Shown here: piece by piece, positions 9,009 through 17,603 of the stretch
Position numbering within the stretch: the stretch's first letter is position 1
How the letters are laid out: each line of letters begins with the position of its first letter
Origin: Vreelandella malpeensis
GTDB lineage: Bacteria; Pseudomonadota; Gammaproteobacteria; Pseudomonadales; Halomonadaceae
NCBI RefSeq assembly: GCF_020622355.1
Contig: NZ_WHVL01000002.1
Location: forward strand, 372,001 to 436,000
DNA length: 64,000 bases
Reading direction: 5' to 3'
Program-made: the position numbers and the translations under genes
Notes under the pieces: generated by a model
What the model was told of the DNA's origin: nothing
The model's input: the letters and a program-made list of their open reading frames with translations, nothing else
Databases searched by the model: none

Positions 9009-10274
9009 ATGCTGACCTTCAAGAATACGTTTTTGACCGTTGCGCTTCAGGAACATACCGCCAGTATCCACTTCTCCCCGGAAGGGATCATCGAAAACGC
9101 CAGTCCCCTGTTTCTGGAGAAGATGGGCTATGCGCTCGAGGACATTGTCGGTCACCATCATCGCATCTTCTGCTCGGCGGAGGAGGTCGAATCCCCGGAT
9201 TATCGCCGCTTCTGGACGTCCCTGGCCCTGGGTGAATCGAAACAGGGAAGTTTTCGGCGCCTCAATGCTCAGGGAGAAGATGTCTGGCTCGAGGCGATCT
9301 ATCTGCCGGTGCGAAACCGTCGGCGCAAGGTGGTAAATATTGTCAAGATCGCAAGCGACATTTCGAAACAGCATCAGGACGCCGAGAACCACAGTGCGGT
9401 GCTCAAGGCGCTCAATAGCTCCATGGCCGTGATCGAGTTCGCCCCCGACGGCACTATCTTGAGCGCCAACAGCAATTTCGAACGCACCATGGGCTACAGA
9501 AGCGATGAGATCGTCGGCCAGCACCACCGCCTTTTCTGCCAACCGGATTTCCTCCCAAGGCTGACCGAATTCTGGCTTGAACTGGCAAACGGCCAGTTCA
9601 AGCAGGGCAAGTTCGAGCGTCGAGACCACCACGGCCGCAGTGTCTGGCTCGAGGCGACCTACAACCCGATCTTCGATGCCCGCGGCCGCGTCATCAAGGT
9701 CGTCAAGTTCGCCACCGACATCACCCAGACGGTGGAGGAAAACGAAGCCGCCAAGCGCGCGGTGTTGACCGCCCAAAGCACTTCCAGCCAGACCGAGCAG
9801 ATCGCCCAGAACGGTTTGGCTCATCTGCACCGAGTGCTCGAGGAGTCGCGCAAGGCATCGAAGACACTGGAGAACGCCCAAGCCTTGATGGCGGCACTGA
9901 ACAAGCAGGCGCAGACGATCAACAGCATCACCGCCTCGATTGCCAGAATCGCCAACCAGACCAACCTGCTCTCATTGAATGCGGCAGTGGAAGCCGCTCG
10001 GGCCGGCGAACAGGGGCGGGGATTCGCTGTGGTAGCCCACGAGGTGCGACAACTGGCCAAGGGGTCGAGCGACGCGGTGGAGGAAATCACTCGGGTGCTC
10101 AAGGAGAACAGTGAACTGGTCGAGCGCACGAGTCTCGCGGTTCAGCAGGTGGTGGAACAGGGGCGCCACAGCCAGGCGAGCGTCGGCGAAATCGAGACCA
10201 TCGTCAACGAGATTCTCTCCGGCGCCCGCGGAGTGTCCGATTCAGTGGACCAGCTCGCCCTGCAGTCCGCCTGA
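9009..10274 (+). CDS. Soluble PAS-PAS methyl-accepting protein, BdlA-like
   Basis: 421 residues with no transmembrane segment. Two PAS domains (about 15-120 and 135-240) share the motif GxHHRxFC (GHHHRIFC with C55, GQHHRLFC with C177). A chemoreceptor signalling domain follows from about residue 250, with the conserved tip [20 protein letters not shown]. Size and order match Pseudomonas aeruginosa BdlA, a biofilm-dispersion receptor of two PAS domains plus an MCP module. The C-terminus ends soon after the second helix, and I see no CheR-docking pentapeptide. The role (redox or energy sensing feeding a chemosensory or c-di-GMP pathway) is inferred from the architecture. Confidence 0.88.
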   Translation: MLTFKNTFLTVALQEHTASIHFSPEGIIENASPLFLEKMGYALEDIVGHHHRIFCSAEEVESPDYRRFWTSLALGESKQGSFRRLNAQGEDVWLEAIYLPVRNRRRKVVNIVKIASDISKQHQDAENHSAVLKALNSSMAVIEFAPDGTILSANSNFERTMGYRSDEIVGQHHRLFCQPDFLPRLTEFWLELANGQFKQGKFERRDHHGRSVWLEATYNPIFDARGRVIKVVKFATDITQTVEENEAAKRAVLTAQSTSSQTEQIAQNGLAHLHRVLEESRKASKTLENAQALMAALNKQAQTINSITASIARIANQTNLLSLNAAVEAARAGEQGRGFAVVAHEVRQLAKGSSDAVEEITRVLKENSELVERTSLAVQQVVEQGRHSQASVGEIETIVNEILSGARGVSDSVDQLALQSA

Positions 10275-10287
10275 CCGCACCTCGTGA

Positions 10288-10313
10288 AAAAGGCGGCCCG
10301 CAGGCCGCCTTTT
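10288..10313. terminator. Bidirectional intrinsic terminator
   Basis: A perfect 11-bp stem (AAAAGGCGGCC, loop CGCA, GGCCGCCTTTT) with A- and T-runs on both sides lies between two convergent genes. It can end transcription of the BdlA-like gene on the plus strand and of the peroxiredoxin gene on the minus strand. Confidence 0.85.
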
Positions 10314-10342
10314 GAGTATCGCAAGCGCCGAAGTACCGACGC

Positions 10343-10993
10343 TTACTTCAACTTGGTCTTGCGCAGGTACGGCAGCACCGCGTCGAATTCACCAAACTTC
10401 GCCTTGGCGTCCTCGTTGGATACGCTCGGTGGGATGATCACATCCTGGCCCACGGTCCAGTCCGCCGGCGTGGCGATGCCGTGCTTGACGGTGGCTTGCA
10501 GCGCATCCAGCGCCCGCAGGATCTCGGCGAAGTTACGCCCCACGGTCATCGGATAGGTCATGGAGAGTTTCAACTGCTTGTCCGGGCCGATGATGAACAC
10601 CGAACGCACCGTAGCGCTGTCCGCCGGCGTGCGGCCATCGGGCAGGTAGGCGTCTTCCGGCAGCATGTCGAAGAGCTTGGAAACCTCGAGGCCTTCGTCG
10701 GCGATGATCGGGAAGTCGACAGCGCTTTTACTGTAGGTTTCGATGTCACCGGCCCAGCGCTTGTGGTCTTCGACGCCATCCACGGAGACGCCGATCACCT
10801 TGGTACCGCGCTTTTTCCACTCATCGCCGAGCTTGGCCACGGCGCCGAACTCGGTGGTGCATACCGGGGTGAAGTCCTTCGGGTGCGAGAACAGGATCGC
10901 CCAGCTATCGCCGATCCAGTCGTGGAAGCGAATGCTGCCCTGGCTGGTTTCGGCCTCGAAATCGGGAACGACCGCGTTGATGCGTAGTGACAT
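10343..10993 (-). CDS. 1-Cys peroxiredoxin (Prx6/AhpC-TSA family)
   Basis: 216 residues. The peroxidatic cysteine is C45 in HPKDFTPVCTTEFG, and it is the only cysteine in the protein, which defines the 1-Cys type. The C-terminal half carries the long Prx6-type dimer domain (TYPMTVGRNFAEILRALDAL). The enzyme reduces H2O2 and organic peroxides in the cytoplasm with an external reductant. A strong RBS (AAGGAGG) precedes the ATG at 10993, suggesting high expression. It is a stand-alone gene with its own terminator. Confidence 0.95.
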   Translation of the reverse strand: MSLRINAVVPDFEAETSQGSIRFHDWIGDSWAILFSHPKDFTPVCTTEFGAVAKLGDEWKKRGTKVIGVSVDGVEDHKRWAGDIETYSKSAVDFPIIADEGLEVSKLFDMLPEDAYLPDGRTPADSATVRSVFIIGPDKQLKLSMTYPMTVGRNFAEILRALDALQATVKHGIATPADWTVGQDVIIPPSVSNEDAKAKFGEFDAVLPYLRKTKLK

Positions 10994-11109
10994 GGTGCCT
11001 CCTTCTCGGGTGATCGAATTTTTAATACCTTAAACCACCTTTATGCAATTCACTATAGAACATTCGGTGCTAAGACACTGCGTGTCTTTTTCTTGTTCCA
11101 ACGCGCCGC

Positions 11110-12144
11110 CTAGCTTTCCGGGGCGCCCTTTTCGTCGCGCTTGATGCGTGAAAGCCAGCGCTGCTTGGCGTGATGGCGCAAATTGACCACGCTATCGGTC
11201 TCGTCGACGATATCTCGACCCAGCAGGGTCTCGAGAATGTCCTCCAAGGTGATGAGTCCGACGAAAGTGCCGTGATCGTCGAACACCACGCGCATGTGCA
11301 AGTGATCCTTGAGCATGTCGACGAATACCCGCTCGACGTTCTCTGCCACATCCACTCGGCCGATCGGATGCATCAGATCGCGCATGGTCCGGGCGTCGTC
11401 GGCGTGATAGACGTCCGCCTTGTGCACGTAGCCGAAAGGCTGCTCGCCACCGTCCATCACCGGAAAGCGGGTGAACGATGCCTTGCCGTGACGGGCATCG
11501 AACTCGGCCACGGTCATGTTCGGCGCCACCGTCACGCATACTGTGCGCGGCGTCATGGCCCCGGAAACCTTGATTTCGTGCAGGTTGAGCACGTTGACGA
11601 TGGTGCGCGACTCGTCTTCATCCAGCACGCGCTGCTCGAGGCCGGTACGCGCCAGCACCTTGATCTCGTCGCGCAGGTCCACGTCGTGCTCGGCGCGCCC
11701 TAGGCGCCGCGTGATCTGCTCCGACAGCCAGATGAACGGCAAGAGCGCGATGATCATCGGCTTCAGAAGGCGCGGTAGATACGGCGCGATACTCTTCCAG
11801 TAAGTGGCGCCGATGGTCTTGGGAATGATCTCCGAGAGCACCAGGATCAGAAGCGTCATGACCGCCGAGACGACGGCGATGGAGGTGTCGCCGAACACCG
11901 TCGCCGCCTGGGCGCCGACGGCGGTCGCCCCGACCGTGTGGGCGATGGTATTGAGGGTGAGAATCGCCGCCAGCGGCCGGTCGATATGGGTCTTGAGCCG
12001 GTCGAGGGAGGCGTGCAGCCGAGGATGCTCGTCCTTGAGCCTGGCGATGTAGCTCGGGGTGATGGAGAGAAGCGCCGCTTCGAGAATGGAGCACAGAAAC
12101 GACAGGGCAATGGCAAGCGTCGCGGTAACGATCAGCAGGAACAT
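11110..12144 (-). CDS. CNNM/DUF21 membrane protein with CBS domain pair
   Basis: 344 residues. An N-terminal DUF21 domain has four hydrophobic segments (from IVTATLAIALSFLCSILEAA to IALLPFIWLSEQ, including SEIIPKTIGATYWKSIAPY). A CBS pair spans about residues 195-320 (SGAMTPRTVCVTVAPNMT, then TFVGLITLEDILETLLG). The C-terminal CorC/HlyC domain found in many relatives is absent. The family is linked to Mg2+/Co2+ or Na+ handling, so an ion-efflux role in a halophile is plausible but inferred. A near-perfect sigma70 promoter lies just upstream. Confidence 0.88.
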   Translation of the reverse strand: MFLLIVTATLAIALSFLCSILEAALLSITPSYIARLKDEHPRLHASLDRLKTHIDRPLAAILTLNTIAHTVGATAVGAQAATVFGDTSIAVVSAVMTLLILVLSEIIPKTIGATYWKSIAPYLPRLLKPMIIALLPFIWLSEQITRRLGRAEHDVDLRDEIKVLARTGLEQRVLDEDESRTIVNVLNLHEIKVSGAMTPRTVCVTVAPNMTVAEFDARHGKASFTRFPVMDGGEQPFGYVHKADVYHADDARTMRDLMHPIGRVDVAENVERVFVDMLKDHLHMRVVFDDHGTFVGLITLEDILETLLGRDIVDETDSVVNLRHHAKQRWLSRIKRDEKGAPES

Positions 12145-12173
12145 GAGAGCCTGAGTGTGGGGGACATTGCGTG

Positions 12174-12202
12174 TTTATAGGAGGGGCGTCACGGCTTGTC
12201 AA
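12174..12202 (-). promoter_or_regulatory. Consensus sigma70 promoter for the CNNM gene
   Basis: On the minus strand TTGACA (12202-12197) and TATAAA (12179-12174) are separated by exactly 17 nt. The -10 ends 29 nt before the start codon at 12144, leaving a short leader. This is the best sigma70 match seen in the window. A hairpin with GCGA-CCCC and GGGG-TCGC arms lies immediately upstream, at the end of the haloacid dehalogenase gene. Confidence 0.85.
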
Positions 12203-12229
12203 CCGCGATCCCCGAAAGGGGTCGCCATC

Positions 12230-12907
12230 TCAGCCCATCATGCGTTCGGCGAACGCCTGCAGGTCGGGCACGGTCATGTCCGGCTCGATTCCCCAAGGAT
12301 CAAAGGGCGCATCCGAGCGCCGGCGCACCCAGGCGCTCTTGAGACCCGCCTGCTTGGCCCCGATCACGTCGAACGGGTTGCTGGAGATAAGCCAGGTATG
12401 CTCCGGGCGGCTGTCGAGCCGAGTGCGCAGGTAAGCGTACACTGCCGGGTCAGGCTTGAAGCGCTTTATCTCGTCGACGCTGACGATTTCCGCCAGGTGA
12501 CGGGCCACCCCGGCCCGGCCTAGAAGCCCCGCGACCGCCTCCTCGGTGCCATTGGAGAACGCCACACAGCGAACGCCCGCCTGTGCGAGGGCTTCAAGGG
12601 CCGGCGCCACGTCCTCGAAAGCGGGCAGCTCGCCATAGAGCGCCAGGAGATGATCGCAATCGTTGTCGGAAAGTCCCGTTTGCAGCGCCCGGTCGGTGAA
12701 GACCAGCGCCCGGTGGGTGCATTCGGCAAAGCTCACGTAGGCCCCCATCAGCCCGGCGCGAAAGCTGTACTCCAGCTGCTTCTCTCGCCAGCGCTTGGCA
12801 AACTCCCCCGCCTTGGCGGGCTCTTTCAGGCGGCGCTCGAGCTCTTGCTCGACGCCTTGGGTATCGATCAGCGTGCCATAGACGTCAAAGGCCAGTACTG
12901 GTTGCAT
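12230..12907 (-). CDS. Haloacid dehalogenase, type II (HAD superfamily)
   Basis: 225 residues with the HAD motifs in order: nucleophile D8 in AFDVYGTLIDT, motif II SNGT, motif III Lys in KRFKPDP, and SSNPFDVIGAKQAG near the C-terminus. This matches L-2-haloacid dehalogenase type II, although the activity on haloacids is a family-based guess. I chose the ATG at 12907 (GAGG seven bases upstream) because the family begins there; the frame remains open 28 codons further. It lies downstream of the doeD terminator on the same strand. Confidence 0.85.
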   Translation of the reverse strand: MQPVLAFDVYGTLIDTQGVEQELERRLKEPAKAGEFAKRWREKQLEYSFRAGLMGAYVSFAECTHRALVFTDRALQTGLSDNDCDHLLALYGELPAFEDVAPALEALAQAGVRCVAFSNGTEEAVAGLLGRAGVARHLAEIVSVDEIKRFKPDPAVYAYLRTRLDSRPEHTWLISSNPFDVIGAKQAGLKSAWVRRRSDAPFDPWGIEPDMTVPDLQAFAERMMG

Positions 12908-12971
12908 GAGTGCACCTCGCAGGCGGTGAAAATCAATTCTCGTGCTTTTAGCGTAGCTGCCCGGGTCGCAA

Positions 12972-13002
12972 ACGAAAACGCCGCCGCCCAAAGGCGGCGG
13001 CG
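12972..13002 (-). terminator. Intrinsic terminator of the doeC-doeD unit
   Basis: A perfect 10-bp stem (arms 12979-12988 and 12993-13002) with a 4-nt loop is followed on the minus strand by TTTTCGTTT. It starts 13 nt after the doeD stop codon. Confidence 0.75.
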
Positions 13003-13014
13003 CGGCGTCGATCG

Positions 13015-14448
13015 TCAGACGGTGAACGCGGCTTCTTGCTTGCCGGTCTTGAGATCCCCTGAACGGGTCAGCTCATCCGTCACGCGGTCGACGGCGCGGC
13101 GAGTGCGCTCGATCACCTCGTCCACTTCCTGGCGGTTGATGGTCAAGGGCGGCGCGAAGCCCAGAATATCCCCTTGGGGCATGGCCCGGGCGATCAAGTT
13201 CTCCTCCAGTGCTGCCGCGGCAACTCGGGGACCGACCTTCAGCGCCGGGTCGAAGTGCAGGCGCTCTTTCGCCTCCGGCGAAAACTCGAGCGCGGCCATC
13301 AAGCCCACACCGCGCACGTCGCCCAAGAGTGGATGGCCCTCGAAGGTCTTCTTCAGCTGGGTCTGGAAGTAGCTGCCGGTTTCCGCGGCGTTGCCCACCA
13401 GGTTCTCGCGCTCGATGATGTCCAGATTGGCGAGCCCCGCCGCGCAGCCGAGCGCATGGCCGGAGTAGGTCCAGCCGTGGCCGATAGGGCCAAACTCGCC
13501 GGTACCGGCTTCAAGCACTTTCCACACCTTGTCGCCGACGATCACCCCGGAGAGCGGCTGGTAGGCGCTGGTCAGGCCCTTGGCGATGGTGACCAGATCC
13601 GGCTCGATGCCGTAGTAGTGGCTGCCGAAGGCCGCCCCGGTACGCCCGAAGCCGCACACCACTTCGTCGGCGATCAACAGCACATCATACTTCTTGAGAA
13701 CCGCCTGGATCGCTTCCCAGTAGCCCTCCGGCGGCGGCACGATACCGCCGGTGCCGAGTACCGGCTCGCCAATGAAAGCGGCTACGGTGTCGGGGCCCTC
13801 CTCCAGAATCATCGCCTCGAGCTTCTCGGCGCAGAACGCCGAGAATTCCGGCTCGGTCATGCCGTGCTGCTCCGCGCTGCGCAGATAATAGTGCGGCGCC
13901 TCGGTATGGCGGATGGTGTCGATCGGCAGGTCGAAATGGTCGTGAAACGCCTTGAGCCCGGTGAGCGAGCCCGATGCGATGCCGGAGCCGTGGTAGCCGC
14001 GCATGCGCGAAATCACCTTCTTCTTCTGCGGCCGGCCCAGCACGTTGTTGTAATAACGCACGATCTTGAGCTGGGTCTCGTTGGCATCACTGCCCGACAT
14101 GCCGTAGTAGACCTTGGACATGTTCATGCCCGCGGCCTTGACGATACGCTCGGAAAGCTCGATCTGCGGCTCGTTGGAGTGGCCCACGTAGGTGTGGTAA
14201 TAGGAGAGCTCCAGCGCCTGCTTGTAGATCGCCTCGGCGATCTCGGTGCGCCCGTAGCCAATGTTCACGCAGTAGAGCCCGGCGAAGCCGTCGATGAACT
14301 CCCGCCCGTCCTTGTCGACGATATGGATGCCCTGGCCGCCGGTGATCACGCGCCCCGGAGCGTCGCCGTGGGCGAAGTCCTTGAGGTGGGTCGAGGCGTG
14401 AAAGGTGACCTTGCGGTCGCGGTCGATTAACGCTTGATGCTGACTCAT
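13015..14448 (-). CDS. doeD: L-2,4-diaminobutyrate transaminase of ectoine degradation
   Basis: 477-residue class III PLP aminotransferase. PLP-binding residues are visible: YYGMSGSDANETQLK, D261 in LLIADEVVCGFGRTG, and Schiff-base lysine K290 in TIAKGLTSAYQPL. DoeD moves the gamma-amino group of L-2,4-diaminobutyrate to an acceptor, giving aspartate semialdehyde. The assignment rests on the neighbouring doeC and doeABX; sequence alone would also fit omega-amino acid:pyruvate aminotransferases. It is 77 nt downstream of doeC on the same strand, with a hairpin between them. Confidence 0.85.
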   Translation of the reverse strand: MSQHQALIDRDRKVTFHASTHLKDFAHGDAPGRVITGGQGIHIVDKDGREFIDGFAGLYCVNIGYGRTEIAEAIYKQALELSYYHTYVGHSNEPQIELSERIVKAAGMNMSKVYYGMSGSDANETQLKIVRYYNNVLGRPQKKKVISRMRGYHGSGIASGSLTGLKAFHDHFDLPIDTIRHTEAPHYYLRSAEQHGMTEPEFSAFCAEKLEAMILEEGPDTVAAFIGEPVLGTGGIVPPPEGYWEAIQAVLKKYDVLLIADEVVCGFGRTGAAFGSHYYGIEPDLVTIAKGLTSAYQPLSGVIVGDKVWKVLEAGTGEFGPIGHGWTYSGHALGCAAGLANLDIIERENLVGNAAETGSYFQTQLKKTFEGHPLLGDVRGVGLMAALEFSPEAKERLHFDPALKVGPRVAAAALEENLIARAMPQGDILGFAPPLTINRQEVDEVIERTRRAVDRVTDELTRSGDLKTGKQEAAFTV

Positions 14449-14468
14449 ACGCTGCCTTCTGTTCGTGC

Positions 14469-14492
14469 GCCCCGCCCGCCGTCGGGCGGGGC
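14469..14492. other. Perfect hairpin in the doeC-doeD spacer
   Basis: GCCCCGCCCG, loop of 4, CGGGCGGGGC: ten uninterrupted GC-rich pairs. There is no T-run on the minus strand after it, so it is more likely an mRNA-stability or attenuation element between doeC and doeD than a full terminator. Confidence 0.5.
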
Positions 14493-14525
14493 ATTTCCTG
14501 TCATCGTGGATAGGGTGCTGCTTGC

Positions 14526-16022
14526 CTAGCTGCCGGACACCGAGCCCAACGCCCCCAGGCAGTAGTACTTGGTTTCCAGGTACTCGTCGATACCGGTGGC
14601 GCCGCCCTCACGGCCAAGGCCCGACTGCTTGACACCGCCAAAGGGAACCGGCGGACCGGTCATCTTGACCGAGTTGACGCTGACCATACCGTACTCCAGC
14701 GCCCGCATCAGCTTCCAGATGCGGCGAATGTCGTGGGTGTAGATATACGCCGCCAGGCCGTACTCGGTGTCGTTGGCCATGGCGATCACCTCGTCGTCGC
14801 TTGAGTAGGCGGTAATGCCGGCGACCGGGGCGAAGTTCTCCTCGCGCCACACTTTCATTGTTGGCGTCACGTTGGTGAGCAGTACCGGCATGAAGAAGTT
14901 CGGGCCCGGCGCGCGGCTCTGATCGCCGGCCACCAGCGTGGCGCCGCGAGAGATCGCGTCATCGACGATGGCGGCAGCCTTCTCCACCGCCTGACGGTGA
15001 ATCAGCGGGCCCAGGTCCACCTCGCCGTCGAATCCGTTGCCCACGGTCAGCGCGGCCATGCGCTCGGCAAACGCGGCGACGAAGGCCTCAACGATCGATT
15101 CGTGTACCAGGATCCGGTTGGCGGCCAGACAATCCTGCCCGGCTGTCTGGAATTTCGCCGCCACGGCAGCGAGCGCGGCTTCCTTCGGGTCCATATCCGG
15201 GCCGACGATGAACGGCGCGTTGCCGCCGAGCTCAAGCGACAGACGCTTGACGGTCCCGGCGCTCTGCTCGATCAGAAGCCGCCCGACGCGGGTGGAGCCG
15301 GTGAACGACAGCGCCCGAATGCGCGGCTCGCTGCAGAGAATTTTCGAAACCTCAGCGGGCTCGCCCAGCACCACGTTGAAGATGCCTGCGGGAATGCCCG
15401 CACGCTCGGCAAGCTCGGCCAGCGCCAGCGCCGAAAACGGCGTCTCATTGGCGGGCTTGACGATTACCGGGCAGCCCGCGGCGAGTGCCGCCGCCGCCTT
15501 GCGGGTGATCATCGCCAGCGGAAAGTTCCAGGGCGTGATCATAGCCGCGATCCCGACCGGCTCCTTGAGCGTGCCGAGACTCGCGTTGGGAATGTGACTC
15601 GGGATGGTGTCGCCGTAGGTACGCTTGCCCTCTTCGGCGAACCAGCGCACGAAGCTTGCGCCGTACTCGACCTCGCCCCGGGCGTCCGGCAGCGGCTTGC
15701 CCTGCTCGAAGGTCATGATGCGCGCCAGATCCTCACGATTTTGCTGAATCAGGTCATACCAGGCGAGCAGGCGCTCGCAGCGCTCGTCGGCGCGCAGCAG
15801 GCGCCACTGGGCGAAGGCCACCTCGGCGGCATCCACGGCTGCGGTGATCTGATGGGCTTCCAGAAGAGGAATATGGCCGATGGTGTCCTGGGTGGCCGGG
15901 TCGAGCACAGCCTCTTCGCGACCGCCCTCGCCATGGGTCCACTGGCCGTTCACGTAGGCGTACTGGCGAAAGAGGCGCGGATCGTCGAGACGCCTGGAAA
16001 GCGCATTGGATAGCGGGGTCAT
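14526..16022 (-). CDS. doeC: Aspartate-semialdehyde dehydrogenase of ectoine degradation (aldehyde dehydrogenase family)
   Basis: 498-residue NAD(P)-dependent aldehyde dehydrogenase. Visible motifs are the cofactor region PWNFPLAMITRK and GCPVIVKPANETPFSA, FTGSTRVGR, the general base E264 in LELGGNAP, and catalytic C298 in GQDCLA. DoeC oxidises L-aspartate-beta-semialdehyde to aspartate in the last step of ectoine catabolism. It resembles succinate-semialdehyde dehydrogenase (GabD), so the substrate call depends on the doe context. It is the first gene of a doeC-doeD unit. Confidence 0.82.
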   Translation of the reverse strand: MTPLSNALSRRLDDPRLFRQYAYVNGQWTHGEGGREEAVLDPATQDTIGHIPLLEAHQITAAVDAAEVAFAQWRLLRADERCERLLAWYDLIQQNREDLARIMTFEQGKPLPDARGEVEYGASFVRWFAEEGKRTYGDTIPSHIPNASLGTLKEPVGIAAMITPWNFPLAMITRKAAAALAAGCPVIVKPANETPFSALALAELAERAGIPAGIFNVVLGEPAEVSKILCSEPRIRALSFTGSTRVGRLLIEQSAGTVKRLSLELGGNAPFIVGPDMDPKEAALAAVAAKFQTAGQDCLAANRILVHESIVEAFVAAFAERMAALTVGNGFDGEVDLGPLIHRQAVEKAAAIVDDAISRGATLVAGDQSRAPGPNFFMPVLLTNVTPTMKVWREENFAPVAGITAYSSDDEVIAMANDTEYGLAAYIYTHDIRRIWKLMRALEYGMVSVNSVKMTGPPVPFGGVKQSGLGREGGATGIDEYLETKYYCLGALGSVSGS

Positions 16023-16391
16023 GGCTCACTCCTGTATAGGCGGCGAACGCCACGGCGTTGCCGGGCGCCTGGTAATCGATGCCGCCAGCTTAGCGAAGAG
16101 CCGACCCGAAGTGTTTTCGAAAACCCCGCGCCAACGTGGTGATTTTTTTTCGAAGCCACCGCCTGGATTCGTTTTTTTCGTTGCCAGCCTGCCAGGCACC
16201 TCGCCGGTTCGACGACATTCGTTGAAAATCCTTCGAAAACGCCAATCTTTTCTTAGTGAACCGGCCACAGAAATAGTACTATCATGCGCTCATTCGCCCC
16301 GGCCGCCGGACGCTGCAACCTGGCCGTGAAAACACCCTGAAGGAACAGGTATCACGTCAAGGCGAAGGACACCCAGCCAGGGTAACCCCCC
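16023..16391. other. Divergent intergenic region between doeC and the diguanylate cyclase gene
   Basis: 369 bp with no gene. It contains T- and A-runs and three copies of TTCGAA (16116-16121, 16149-16154, 16232-16237), the first inside a 12-bp palindrome GTTTTCGAAAAC (16113-16124). The hexamer should be rare in DNA this GC-rich, so these may be regulator sites for doeC. Weak -35/-10-like elements (TTAGTG and TACTAT, around 16255-16284) point toward the cyclase gene. Confidence 0.5.
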
Positions 16392-17603
16392 GTGTACCGA
16401 CTTTCGTATTTCGACCTGCTCGCGCAGCGCATTGGCGACACCACCGCGAAGGCGCGCTTTGATCGTGACCGCCACGACCAGCGCCTTGCCACCCTTCGTC
16501 TGGTGACCTTTCTGCTGGCGCTTTTCTACTTCTCCTATATTCCGGTGGACATGTATTTGCTGCCGGACATCGGGCTGCGCTCGCTTCTGATACGCTTTTT
16601 CGTGGTAGGGCCGCTGGCGGTATTTTTGCTGATTTACTATCAGCGCCCGGTGCCGATACGCCACAAGGAGTTCGCCAGCATCGCCGTGGTGGGTATCGCG
16701 ACCCTGGTGTGGTGCATCGTGCTGCTGGGGACCGACAACCCTCGGGTGTTGCACTACTTCTACGCGGGGCTCGTCTTCCAGCTGGTCTTGACCATCGTGC
16801 TGGCGCCCCCCTTCGAGCAGAGCGTCTACGCCTCGATCGTCGTCTGCCTATGCCTCTACACCACCATCTGGCTCCTGCCGGGCGCGGATACGGAGTACGT
16901 GATCAATCATCTGGTGGTGGGCGTACCCACCGTGGTGCTGACGCTGATGGCGAACTACCGCTTTTCGACGGAGTCGCTGCGCCTCTATCTTCAGAACCTC
17001 AACACCGACACCCTTCGCGCAGAGCTTGCCGAGCGCAACGAGAACCTGGACAAGATCTCCCATATCGATCCCTTGACGGGGCTTGCCAACCGCCGTGGTC
17101 TGAGCCGCCACGCGGCGGCGCTCGCCCTGCGCCGTCGCGCGCGCGACCAGCGCGTCGCGCTCGTCCTGATCGATGTGGATCACTTCAAGGCCTTCAACGA
17201 TACCTACGGCCACGACGCCGGGGATCACTGCCTGAAGCAGGTCGCCCAGGCGATCCAGAGCGCCTGCGGCCCGCAGGACACGGCCTGCCGCTACGGGGGA
17301 GAGGAGTTTCTGGTGCTGCATACCGGCAACGGGCTCGACGCCCTGTCGAGCGCCGCACTCGGCGAGCGCATCCGGGCCTCGGTGGCGGCGCTGGATCTCG
17401 CCCACCGCGAGTCGGAGCATGCCTGCGTGACGGTCAGTGTGGGCATCTGCGTGGGCATCCTCGAGCATGGCGATGCGCTCACGCCGCTGATCCTGGAAGC
17501 GGATCGAGCGCTCTACGCCGCCAAGCGCGCCGGTCGCAACCGGGTTCGCGAAGGCCGCCACGACGCCTCGTCGGTCATCCAGCTTTCGCTGTTCGACGAC
17601 TAG
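16392..17603 (+). CDS. Membrane-bound diguanylate cyclase (GGDEF)
   Basis: 403 residues starting at GTG. The N-terminal half (about 35-190) has five or six transmembrane segments (VTFLLALFYFSYIPV, FFVVGPLAVFLLIYY, and so on). A short coiled linker leads to a GGDEF domain (about 225-390) with DPLTGLANRRG, the metal-binding VLIDVDHFKAFND and an intact active-site motif GGEEF (302-306). The product-inhibition I-site position reads GPQD rather than RxxD, so feedback inhibition is probably lost. It sits between the two halves of the ectoine degradation locus, and its stop overlaps that of doeX tail to tail. Confidence 0.92.
   Translation: MYRLSYFDLLAQRIGDTTAKARFDRDRHDQRLATLRLVTFLLALFYFSYIPVDMYLLPDIGLRSLLIRFFVVGPLAVFLLIYYQRPVPIRHKEFASIAVVGIATLVWCIVLLGTDNPRVLHYFYAGLVFQLVLTIVLAPPFEQSVYASIVVCLCLYTTIWLLPGADTEYVINHLVVGVPTVVLTLMANYRFSTESLRLYLQNLNTDTLRAELAERNENLDKISHIDPLTGLANRRGLSRHAAALALRRRARDQRVALVLIDVDHFKAFNDTYGHDAGDHCLKQVAQAIQSACGPQDTACRYGGEEFLVLHTGNGLDALSSAALGERIRASVAALDLAHRESEHACVTVSVGICVGILEHGDALTPLILEADRALYAAKRAGRNRVREGRHDASSVIQLSLFDD

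Noticed and set aside
16026-16268. Small minus-strand frame upstream of doeC
   Set aside because: No RBS, odd composition, and it covers the T-runs and TTCGAA repeats expected of control DNA.
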